Of a stretch of DNA of 64,000 bases, positions 57,042-64,000 are shown piece after piece (the stretch's first letter is position 1; every line of letters begins with the position of its first letter). A program made the position numbers and the translations under genes. Below the pieces are notes generated by a model. That model saw only the letters and a program-made list of their open reading frames with translations, made no database searches and was not told the origin of the DNA. The DNA is from Mesorhizobium shangrilense (GTDB lineage Bacteria; Pseudomonadota; Alphaproteobacteria; Rhizobiales; Rhizobiaceae): assembly GCF_040537815.1 (NCBI RefSeq), contig NZ_JBEWSZ010000001.1, positions 1,240,001 through 1,304,000 on the forward strand. Direction: 5' to 3'.

Positions 57042-57836
57042 ATGCGGCTGAAGATCACCCACCGGACCGAATACCGCTACGATGCGCCCGTGCAATATCT
57101 GTTGCAGCGGTTGCGGCTGCTTCCTGCCAGTGGGTCGACGCAGACGGTGTTGTCCTGGGCGCTGAACATCGAAGGCGCCCGCGAGGAAGTTCGTTTTGTC
57201 GACCATTTCGGCAACGACACGCGACTTTTGAGCGTCGAGGGCGAACGCGATTTCATCACGGTCGAGGCGGCCGGCGAAGTGGTGACAAGGGACACAGCCG
57301 GCGTGTCCGGGCCGCACCAGGGTTTTGCGCCGCTCTGGCTGTTTGGCCATGAAACGCCGCTGACAACGATCGGCAGCGGTATTCGCGAACTCGCGGCGTC
57401 GATCGGCAAGGGCACCGATATCGAAAGGTTGCACCGGCTGATGGCGGTCATCGGCGAGCGGGTGGCCTATACGCCGGGCACCACCAATGCGGCGACGCCC
57501 GCCGAGGAGGCGTTGGCGTTGAAAACCGGCGTCTGCCAGGATCACAGCCATATATTTGCAGCCACTGCCCGCGCGCTGGGTTTCCCGGCTCGCTACGTCA
57601 GCGGCTATCTGATGATGGACACGGCGGTCGAGCAGGCGGCAAGCCATGCCTGGGTCGAGGCGCATGTTCAAGGCCTTGGCTGGGTTGCCTTCGACGCCGC
57701 CAACGGCATTTCGCCGGACGAGCGCTATGTGAGGGTTGCAACCGGCCGCGACTACCGCGACGCCACGCCGGTGTCGGGAATTCGGCTGGGACAGGCGGAA
57801 GAACAACTTGCGGTCACCGTCACGGTAGAGCAGTAA
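57042..57836 (+). CDS. Transglutaminase-like cysteine protease (Anbu operon)
   Basis: A 264-residue transglutaminase-core protein. An N-terminal beta domain (MRLKITHRTEYRYDAPVQY) is followed by the catalytic domain with Cys in TGVCQDHSHIF (~residue 166), His in ASHAWVEAHV and Asp in FDAANG, a complete triad. It probably acts as a peptidase or amidase on products of the ATP-grasp partner. Spacing to its neighbours is 1 base upstream and 31 bases downstream, so it is part of one operon. Confidence 0.9.
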   Translation: MRLKITHRTEYRYDAPVQYLLQRLRLLPASGSTQTVLSWALNIEGAREEVRFVDHFGNDTRLLSVEGERDFITVEAAGEVVTRDTAGVSGPHQGFAPLWLFGHETPLTTIGSGIRELAASIGKGTDIERLHRLMAVIGERVAYTPGTTNAATPAEEALALKTGVCQDHSHIFAATARALGFPARYVSGYLMMDTAVEQAASHAWVEAHVQGLGWVAFDAANGISPDERYVRVATGRDYRDATPVSGIRLGQAEEQLAVTVTVEQ

Positions 57837-57867
57837 TCCCAGCAAGATTGCTGCCAGAAGAGATTCC

Positions 57868-58599
57868 ATGACCTATTGCGTCGGCCTGAAGATCGATCGC
57901 GGGCTCGTGTTCATGTCGGACACGCGCACCAATGCCGGCATGGATTCGATCTCGACCTTCAAGAAGATGCATGTCTGGGAACAGCCGGGCGAGCGCGTCA
58001 TCGTGCTGATGTCGGCCGGCAACCTGGCGACGACGCAGGCGGTGGTCAGCCTGCTGGAAGAGCGCACAAAGGCGGTTGCCGACCGTCATGCCACGCTGTT
58101 GGAAACGCCTTCCATGTATCAGACGGTGCGGCTCGTGGGCGACACCGTCAAGGAAGTAATTGCCCATTCGTCGCCGGCCGGCGAAAAGGCGGATTCCTAT
58201 TTCAACGCCTCTTTCATCCTCGGGGGGCAGATCAACGGCAGCGAGCCGCGCCTGTTCATGATCTACCCCGAAGGCAATTTCATTGAGTCGACTGACGACA
58301 CGCCGTTCTTCCAGATCGGCGAGACCAAATACGGCAAGCCGATCATCATCCGCGCCTATGAAAAAACGATGAGCCTCGCCGAGACGGTGAAACTGCTGCT
58401 GGTGTCGTTCGACTCGACGCTTAAGTCAAACCTTTCGGTCGGCCTGCCGCTGGACCTGTTGTTCTATGAGAAGGACACTTTCAAGGTCGGACTGAAGAAG
58501 CGGATCGGCCAGGATGATCAGTATTACCGCACGATCTCCGATGGTTGGTCTAACGCGTTAAAAACCGCCTTTGCGAGCCTGCCTGATTTTCCAGGATAG
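57868..58599 (+). CDS. Anbu, proteasome-like peptidase
   Basis: A 243-residue N-terminal-nucleophile hydrolase related to HslV and the 20S beta subunit, known as Anbu ('ancestral beta-subunit'). The chain begins MTYCVGLK, which leaves Thr as the N-terminal nucleophile after Met removal. DTRTNAG (Asp17-type) and the Lys in FKKMHV complete the active site. Anbu assembles into open helical rings, and its substrates are not known. Fourth and last gene of the ATP-grasp/alpha-E/transglutaminase/Anbu operon. Confidence 0.92.
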   Translation: MTYCVGLKIDRGLVFMSDTRTNAGMDSISTFKKMHVWEQPGERVIVLMSAGNLATTQAVVSLLEERTKAVADRHATLLETPSMYQTVRLVGDTVKEVIAHSSPAGEKADSYFNASFILGGQINGSEPRLFMIYPEGNFIESTDDTPFFQIGETKYGKPIIIRAYEKTMSLAETVKLLLVSFDSTLKSNLSVGLPLDLLFYEKDTFKVGLKKRIGQDDQYYRTISDGWSNALKTAFASLPDFPG

Positions 58600-58710
58600 C
58601 CGCCGCCCCTTCGCAGGCCATTGCGAGCCGATATTTCACATGTTAACTAGACTGCTGATTGAATGTGACGGCTGCAATCAGCGACGCCTGGACAATGCTG
58701 GAGGGTGCGA

Positions 58711-60123
58711 ATGAACAACGACGATTTCCGGCAATGGTCGGCGCGCGCGGCCGAATGGGGCGCGGACTATCGAAACAGCCTTCGCGACAGGCCTGTACGG
58801 CCGCTTGTGAAGCCGGGCGACATCTTCAAGAGCATCGAGGCAGCGCCGCCGGAAACGGCGGAGCCGATGGACGCGATCTTCGCCGATTTCGAGGACAAGA
58901 TACTGCCGGGCATGACGCATTGGCAGCATCCGCGTTTCTTCGCCTATTTCCCGGCCAATGCAGCACCCGTTTCGGTCGTGGCCGAGTACCTGGTTTCGGC
59001 GATGGCCGCGCAATGCATGCTCTGGCAAACCTCGCCGGCGGCGACCGAGCTGGAGACGCGGGTCGTCGACTGGATGCGGCAGGCGCTCGGCCTGCCAGAA
59101 GGGTTTTCCGGGGTCATCCAGGATTCGGCGTCCTCGGCCACGCTTGCCGCCGTGCTGACGATGCGTGAACGCGCGCTCGACTGGCAAGGAAACAAGAAAG
59201 GCCTGAGCGGGCAGGCGAGGGTGCGCATCTATTCCTCCGACCAGGTCCATACCTCCATCGACCGCGCGATCTGGGTTGCGGGCATTGGCGAGGATAATCT
59301 GGTCCGCATCCCAGCCGCCGGCCGTTTTCGCGCCATGGACACCGTGGCCCTTGAGGCTGCAATCGTCGCCGACAAACAAGCCGGACTGCTGCCAGCCGGC
59401 ATCATCGCTTGCGTCGGCGGCACCAGCACTGGCGGAACCGATGATATCGCTGATGTCGCGGCGGTGGCAAAACGGCATGGATTGTATCTGCATGTCGATG
59501 CGGCGTGGGCGGGATCGGCGATGATCTGCGAGGAATATCGGCACTTCTGGGCCGGTATCGAGCGAGCGGATTCCATCGTCTTCAATCCGCACAAATGGCT
59601 GGGCGCGCAGTTCGACTGCTCGATCCAGTTCCTGCGAGATCCGGAAAGCCATGTGAGGACGCTTGCCATCAAGCCGGATTATCTGAAGACGCACGGCCAT
59701 GACGGCATCGTCAATTATTCCGAATGGTCGGTGCCGCTCGGGCGTCGCTTTCGCGCGCTGAAACTCTGGTTCCTCCTGCGGGCACACGGGCTGGACAACC
59801 TGCGCACGATGATCCGCAACCATATCGCCTGGAGTGAAGGTCTTGCCACGCGGCTGGCAAGGGAGCCGGACTTCGAACTCGTTACCGAGCCGATGCTGTC
59901 GCTGTTTTCGTTCAGGCATCAAGCCCCATCAGGCTCCGATCCGGATGAGCATAATCTGCGGCTGGTCAATGCCATCAACGATGACGGCCGCATCTACCTG
60001 ACGCAGACGCGTGTGGATGGTCGGGTCGCGATTCGTTTTCAGGTCGGCCAGTTCGAGGCGACCGCCGGCGATGTCGATACGGCTTTCGATACTATTGCCG
60101 AAGTCGCGCGCGCCTTGGCCTGA
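58711..60123 (+). CDS. PLP-dependent amino-acid decarboxylase (aromatic-L-amino-acid decarboxylase family)
   Basis: A 470-residue group II decarboxylase. The PLP lysine is in VFNPHKWLGAQFDCS (~residue 297), with the PLP-ring His in DSASSATLAAVL/QVHTSIDRA and the Asp in LHVDAAWAGSA. The closest kin are aromatic amino-acid (tryptophan/DOPA/phenylalanine) decarboxylases; exact substrate unknown. GGAGG with 6 bases before the ATG at 58711 decides the start (a GTG at 58705 is too close). The next gene, glpR, is separate. Confidence 0.88.
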   Translation: MNNDDFRQWSARAAEWGADYRNSLRDRPVRPLVKPGDIFKSIEAAPPETAEPMDAIFADFEDKILPGMTHWQHPRFFAYFPANAAPVSVVAEYLVSAMAAQCMLWQTSPAATELETRVVDWMRQALGLPEGFSGVIQDSASSATLAAVLTMRERALDWQGNKKGLSGQARVRIYSSDQVHTSIDRAIWVAGIGEDNLVRIPAAGRFRAMDTVALEAAIVADKQAGLLPAGIIACVGGTSTGGTDDIADVAAVAKRHGLYLHVDAAWAGSAMICEEYRHFWAGIERADSIVFNPHKWLGAQFDCSIQFLRDPESHVRTLAIKPDYLKTHGHDGIVNYSEWSVPLGRRFRALKLWFLLRAHGLDNLRTMIRNHIAWSEGLATRLAREPDFELVTEPMLSLFSFRHQAPSGSDPDEHNLRLVNAINDDGRIYLTQTRVDGRVAIRFQVGQFEATAGDVDTAFDTIAEVARALA

Positions 60124-60205
60124 ATCGATTGTTCCGAACCTGCGACGCGGTTTGCTTTTGCAATCATGCGTTTCTATTCACTGGCTCTTGTCTTTTCATA
60201 ACTTT

Positions 60206-60238
60206 CGTTTTCGTTTATGGACAAGGAAAACGAAAACG
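60206..60238 (+). promoter_or_regulatory. Inverted-repeat operator upstream of glpR
   Basis: CGTTTTCGTTT (60206-60216) and its exact complement AAACGAAAACG (60228-60238) are separated by 11 bases, just before the glpR start. TTCG-containing repeats also lie upstream of glpD, so this is a likely GlpR site for autoregulation. Confidence 0.65.
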
Positions 60239-60250
60239 GGAGCCTACCCA

Positions 60251-61018
60251 ATGTACTTGTCGCCGCGCCACGCCGAGATCATCCAGATGGCCAAGGACAA
60301 TGGCAGGGTGCTGGTCGACGAACTGGCAACGCATTTCAACGTGACGCCACAGACGATCCGCAAGGATCTCAACGATCTGTGCGACCAACGGCTGCTGTCG
60401 CGCATCCATGGCGGTGCGCTCTTTCCGTCCGGCATCGAGAACATGGAGTACGAGGCGCGGCGCAAGATTGCCGCCGAGGAGAAAGATGCGATCGGTCGCG
60501 CGGCGGCGAGGCTGATCCCGGACAACGCCTCACTGTTCATCAACATAGGCACCACGACCGAGGCGGTCAGCACGGCGCTGCTCGATCACTCCGGGTTGAT
60601 GGTCATTACCAATAATATCAATGTTGCCAACAGGATGCGTATATATCCTTCGATGGAGGTGGTAATCGCCGGCGGTGTCGTACGCGGCGCCGATGGCGGC
60701 ATCGTGGGCGAGGCCGCGGTCGACTTCATCAGGCAGTTCAAGGTCGACTATGCTGTGATCGGTGCATCGGCGATCGATCATGACGGAGCGCTGCTCGACT
60801 TCGATTTTCGTGAGGTCAAGGTGGCGCAGGCGATCATCGCCAATGCCCGGCATGTCATCCTCGTTGCCGACCAGACGAAGTTCGAACGCACGGCGCCGGT
60901 GCGCATTGGCCATCTGTCGCAGGTCAATACATTCATCACCGATCGCTGCGACATCCCGTCGGTGCGCAGGATTTGCCAGGAGGCCGAGGTTCAGCTGGTC
61001 GAAACATCGGTCGGTTGA
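60251..61018 (+). CDS. glpR: DeoR/GlpR-family repressor of glycerol-3-phosphate genes
   Basis: A 255-residue DeoR-type regulator. The N-terminal winged helix has RHAEIIQMAKDNGRVLVDEL and FNVTPQTIRKDLNDLCDQRLLSRIHGGA, the DeoR recognition motif. The C-terminal sugar-phosphate sensor domain contains INIGTTTEAVSTAL and the Lys in DQTKF. Position directly before glpD and glpK makes glycerol 3-phosphate the likely inducer. GGGAG lies before the ATG at 60251; longer forms from 60011 would overlap the decarboxylase gene. Confidence 0.9.
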   Translation: MYLSPRHAEIIQMAKDNGRVLVDELATHFNVTPQTIRKDLNDLCDQRLLSRIHGGALFPSGIENMEYEARRKIAAEEKDAIGRAAARLIPDNASLFINIGTTTEAVSTALLDHSGLMVITNNINVANRMRIYPSMEVVIAGGVVRGADGGIVGEAAVDFIRQFKVDYAVIGASAIDHDGALLDFDFREVKVAQAIIANARHVILVADQTKFERTAPVRIGHLSQVNTFITDRCDIPSVRRICQEAEVQLVETSVG

Positions 61019-61045
61019 AAGCTCTCGGCTGCGGGTGCTGGGCAT

Positions 61046-61106
61046 TCGTATTCGTTTGACATTCGTTATCATTTCGAAATAATTCCGCCACGGTTTCGTT
61101 ATAAGG
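61046..61106 (+). promoter_or_regulatory. glpD promoter with TTCG(T) repeats
   Basis: TTGACA (61056-61061), a 16-base spacer and AATAAT (61078-61083) form a near-consensus promoter. Repeated TTCGT/TTTCG units at 61045-61102 overlap it, matching the half-sites of the operator before glpR, so repression by GlpR is likely. Confidence 0.6.
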
Positions 61107-61142
61107 CAAGAATGTTGCAATGCGAAATCGCTGGAGAATCGT

Positions 61143-62663
61143 GTGGACACCATCCATGACATCTTCGTCATCGGCGGCGGCATCAATGGCTGCGGCATAG
61201 CCCGTGATGCTGTTGGTCGAGGCTTTTCGGTCTTTCTCGCGGAGATGAACGATCTGGCCAGCGGAACGTCCTCCGGCTCGACCAAGCTGATCCATGGCGG
61301 CCTGCGATACCTTGAATTCTACGAATTCCGCCTCGTGCGCGAAGCGCTGATGGAGCGCGAGGTTCTTTGGCGGAACGCGCCACACATCATCTGGCCGATG
61401 CGCTTTGTCCTGCCCTATGCCAAAGGGCTGAGGCCTGCGTGGCTGATCAGGCTTGGGCTCTTCCTTTATGATCACATTGGTGGACGCAAGCTGCTGCCGG
61501 CGACGCGGACGCTGGACATGGCCAACGACCCTGCCGGCCGGCCGCTGAAGCCGCTGTTCAGCAAGGCATTTGAGTATTCCGACGGCTGGGTCAACGACGC
61601 AAGGCTGGTGGCGTTGAATGCGCGCGACGCCGCCGACCGTGGCGCGACCATCCGGACCCGCACCAAGGTGGTCAGTGCCCGCCGCAAGGGCGATCTCTGG
61701 ACGGTAAGCCTTGAGAACGTCACGACCGGCGAGACCGAGGAGGTTCAGGCACGCCTGCTGGTCAATGCGGCTGGTCCCTGGGTCGATCACGTGCTGTCGG
61801 ACACGGTTGGCATGAAGGATGTGCACAATGTCCGCCTGGTGCAGGGCAGCCACATCGTCATCGGCAAGAAGTTCGATGATCCGCGCGCCTATTTCTTCCA
61901 GAACAAGGATGGGCGCATCATCTTCGCCATCCCCTATGAGGAAGAATTCACGCTGATCGGCACCACCGACCGGGATTATCCAGGCGATCCGCATGACGCG
62001 AAGATCAGCGATGCCGAAATCGACTATCTGTGCGCGGCGGCAAGCGAATACTTCGCCGAGCCGGTCAGGCGTTCTGATATCGTCTGGACCTATTCGGCGG
62101 TGCGCCCGCTCTATGATGACGGCGCCTCGAAGGCGCAGGAGGCGACGCGGGATTATGTTCTGAAAGCCGACGGCGGTGAGGGCGTTGCGCCGATCGTCAA
62201 CGCCTTTGGCGGCAAGATCACCACCTACCGGCGGTTATCGGAATCGGTGCTCGAAAAGATCGAGGGCCTTCTTGGCAAGCGCGGCAAACCGTGGACGGCA
62301 AATGCACCGCTGCCAGGAGGCGATTTCCCGGCCACCGGGTTCGATGCCGAGGTCACGAAACTGAAGGCCGCCTATCCGTTCCTCGATGCGCGCCTTGCCC
62401 GCCGGTTGACCCGGCTTTACGGAACGCGGGCGCGGTTGCTGCTTGGGTCCGCCAGATCGAATGCCGACCTTGGCCGCAGCTTTGGCGAGGACCTCTACGA
62501 GGCCGAGGTGCGCTATCTCGCCGAAAATGAATGGGCCGTCACCGCCGACGATGTGTTGTGGCGCAGGACCAAGCGTGGTCTGCATCTCAGCCGCGAGCAA
62601 GCGGCGGCACTCGACGAGTTCATGCGGGGTATGAGCCGCCAGCACATCGCGGCCGCCGAATAG
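61143..62663 (+). CDS. glpD: Aerobic glycerol-3-phosphate dehydrogenase
   Basis: A 506-residue FAD-dependent membrane-associated enzyme that oxidises glycerol 3-phosphate to dihydroxyacetone phosphate and reduces quinone. The FAD motif is FVIGGGINGCG at residues ~8-18. Family segments GTSSGSTKLIHGGLRYLE and FGGKITTYRRL are present. The start is a GTG at 61143. It follows glpR and precedes glpK by 123 bases, so kinase and dehydrogenase together convert glycerol to DHAP. A TTCG-rich promoter lies upstream. Confidence 0.96.
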   Translation: MDTIHDIFVIGGGINGCGIARDAVGRGFSVFLAEMNDLASGTSSGSTKLIHGGLRYLEFYEFRLVREALMEREVLWRNAPHIIWPMRFVLPYAKGLRPAWLIRLGLFLYDHIGGRKLLPATRTLDMANDPAGRPLKPLFSKAFEYSDGWVNDARLVALNARDAADRGATIRTRTKVVSARRKGDLWTVSLENVTTGETEEVQARLLVNAAGPWVDHVLSDTVGMKDVHNVRLVQGSHIVIGKKFDDPRAYFFQNKDGRIIFAIPYEEEFTLIGTTDRDYPGDPHDAKISDAEIDYLCAAASEYFAEPVRRSDIVWTYSAVRPLYDDGASKAQEATRDYVLKADGGEGVAPIVNAFGGKITTYRRLSESVLEKIEGLLGKRGKPWTANAPLPGGDFPATGFDAEVTKLKAAYPFLDARLARRLTRLYGTRARLLLGSARSNADLGRSFGEDLYEAEVRYLAENEWAVTADDVLWRRTKRGLHLSREQAAALDEFMRGMSRQHIAAAE

Positions 62664-62786
62664 CGGATACCGACACCGAATCGGCAAACCCCGGGAAGGC
62701 ATGATCTTTCTCTCTGCCGGTTGCATGGATGTCGGAACCGCCGCAAGAATCGATTCTGCTTTGGATCATGCACCGGGGGAGTGGGG

Positions 62787-64000
62787 ATGAGTGGCTTTGT
62801 CCTGGCAATCGACCAGGGGACGACATCGACGCGGGCGATCCTGTTCGACGGCGAGATGACGATTGCAGGTAGTGGGCAGAAGGAATTCGCCCAGCACTAT
62901 CCAGCTTCGGGCTGGGTCGAGCATGATCCCGAGGAGATCTGGGCGAGCGTCGTGACGACGGTGAAGGCAGCCCTGAGGAAGGCCGGACGCAAGGCTTCTG
63001 AAGTTGCCGCGCTCGGCATCACCAATCAACGCGAGACGATCGTCGTCTGGGACAGGGCAACCGGCAAGCCCATCCACAATGCCATCGTCTGGCAGGACCG
63101 GCGCACCGCGCCGCTGTGTCAGAAACTCAAGAAGCAGGGGCTGGAGAAGACATTCACCAGGAAGACCGGGCTGCTGCTTGACCCGTATTTTTCCGGCACC
63201 AAGATCGCCTGGATCCTGGACAAGGTGAAGGGAGCCAGGAAGCGCGCCGAAATGGGTGAGCTGCTGGCCGGCACCATCGATAGCTTTTTGATCTGGCGGC
63301 TGACCGGCGGCAAGGTTCACGCTACCGATGCCACCAATGCGTCGCGCACATTGGTCTACAACATCCGGGAAAATGCCTGGGACGACGAACTTCTGGCCAT
63401 CCTCAGGATACCGGCGAGAATGCTGCCGCAGGTGAAGGATTGCGCTGATGATTTTGGAAGCACTGAGAAAAGCCTGTTCGGGGCCGAGATAAGAATTCTC
63501 GGCGTGGCCGGCGACCAGCACGCCGCGACGATCGGCCAGGCCTGTTTCGAACCGGGGATGATGAAATCGACCTACGGGACGGGGTGTTTCGCGCTGCTCA
63601 ACACGGGCGGCGATCTGGTGCGCTCAAAAAACCGGCTGTTGACGACGATCGCCTACAGGCTGAACGGCAAGACCACCTATGCGCTTGAAGGCTCTATCTT
63701 TATCGCCGGTGCGGCCGTGCAATGGCTGCGTGACGGGCTGAAGGTCATCGGCAAGGCCGAGCAGAGCGGCAAATTGGCTGCGACCGCCGATCCGACCCAG
63801 AACGTCTACCTTGTGCCTGCCTTTGTCGGGCTTGGCGCGCCGCATTGGGACGCCGATGCGCGGGGCGCTATCTTTGGGCTGACCCGCAATTCCGGCCCGG
63901 CGGAATTTGCCCGCGCGGCGCTGGAGTCCGTCGCTTTTCAGACGTGTGATCTGCTCGACGCGATGCGCAAGGACTGGAAGGAGGCTTCGGCAAAGACCGT
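62787..64000 (+). CDS. glpK: Glycerol kinase, N-terminal part (runs off right edge)
   Basis: An open frame of 404 codons from the ATG at 62787 to the window end; the stop lies beyond it. It opens [21 protein letters not shown], the phosphate-1 motif of FGGY kinases, with [32 protein letters not shown] (catalytic Asp in AGDQHA) and [13 protein letters not shown]. It phosphorylates glycerol to feed GlpD. GGGGGAGTGGGG precedes the start codon. About 100 residues are missing from the usual ~500. Confidence 0.96.
   Translation, partial: MSGFVLAIDQGTTSTRAILFDGEMTIAGSGQKEFAQHYPASGWVEHDPEEIWASVVTTVKAALRKAGRKASEVAALGITNQRETIVVWDRATGKPIHNAIVWQDRRTAPLCQKLKKQGLEKTFTRKTGLLLDPYFSGTKIAWILDKVKGARKRAEMGELLAGTIDSFLIWRLTGGKVHATDATNASRTLVYNIRENAWDDELLAILRIPARMLPQVKDCADDFGSTEKSLFGAEIRILGVAGDQHAATIGQACFEPGMMKSTYGTGCFALLNTGGDLVRSKNRLLTTIAYRLNGKTTYALEGSIFIAGAAVQWLRDGLKVIGKAEQSGKLAATADPTQNVYLVPAFVGLGAPHWDADARGAIFGLTRNSGPAEFARAALESVAFQTCDLLDAMRKDWKEASAKT

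Overview
The window comes from the chromosome of an alphaproteobacterium of the order Hyphomicrobiales, most likely Mesorhizobium or a close relative. That placement rests on high GC content, frequent TTG/GTG starts, CckA, alphaproteobacterial LexA boxes (GAAC-N7-GAAC), a DksA without a full zinc finger, an Anbu proteasome-like operon, and short palindromic intergenic repeats of a kind I recall from rhizobial genomes. It is mostly core chromosome. I see no rRNA, tRNA, CRISPR array, transposase or prophage.

Layout. 1-7.2 kb: the start of a long coiled-coil membrane protein (runs off the left edge), an Hpt phosphotransfer protein, a 2Fe-2S ferredoxin with a ferredoxin-NADP reductase, a DHA2-type exporter, a DUF922 putative protease, and the folate operon folP-folB-folK. 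7.2-18.7 kb: a KefB-type antiporter, small secreted proteins, the ycjX-ycjF pair, a SixA-like phosphatase, dksA, a FliO-like protein, the cell-cycle kinase gene cckA and a ribbon-helix-helix protein. 18.9-21.6 kb: a glyoxalase-like protein and a Tat-dependent two-gene GMC dehydrogenase. 22-28.1 kb: the urea ABC transporter operon urtABCDE behind a textbook sigma-54 promoter. 28.3-31.2 kb: a 57-residue ORF, a diguanylate cyclase, a DUF72 protein and a GNAT acetyltransferase.

31.1-32.5 kb is the one clearly foreign segment. An AT-rich gene for a HEPN-type (ApeA-like) protein sits between GNAT and DUF302 genes that were probably overlapping neighbours. It is bounded by 32-nt direct repeats with one mismatch. 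This is the best candidate for an undescribed accessory (defence?) gene.

32.5-45 kb: DUF302, uvrA with a LexA box, a 779-base gap with a candidate small transcript ending in a strong terminator, a clpP paralogue, an ArsR-SRPBCC pair with its operator, ssb with its own LexA box, OsmC, MarC, an AraC regulator, a ParB-like protein and a SulP transporter. 45-53 kb: gyrA (Ala at the quinolone Ser83 position), a 50-residue membrane ORF, coaD, two cyclophilins, a YdcZ-type protein, and queA-tgt for queuosine tRNA modification. 53-58.6 kb: a Tat-exported DsbA-like protein behind a candidate CtrA box, a stand-alone RAM-domain protein, and the Anbu operon (ATP-grasp, alpha-E, transglutaminase, Anbu). 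58.7-64 kb: a PLP decarboxylase and the glycerol genes glpR, glpD and glpK, with an inverted-repeat operator; glpK runs off the right edge.
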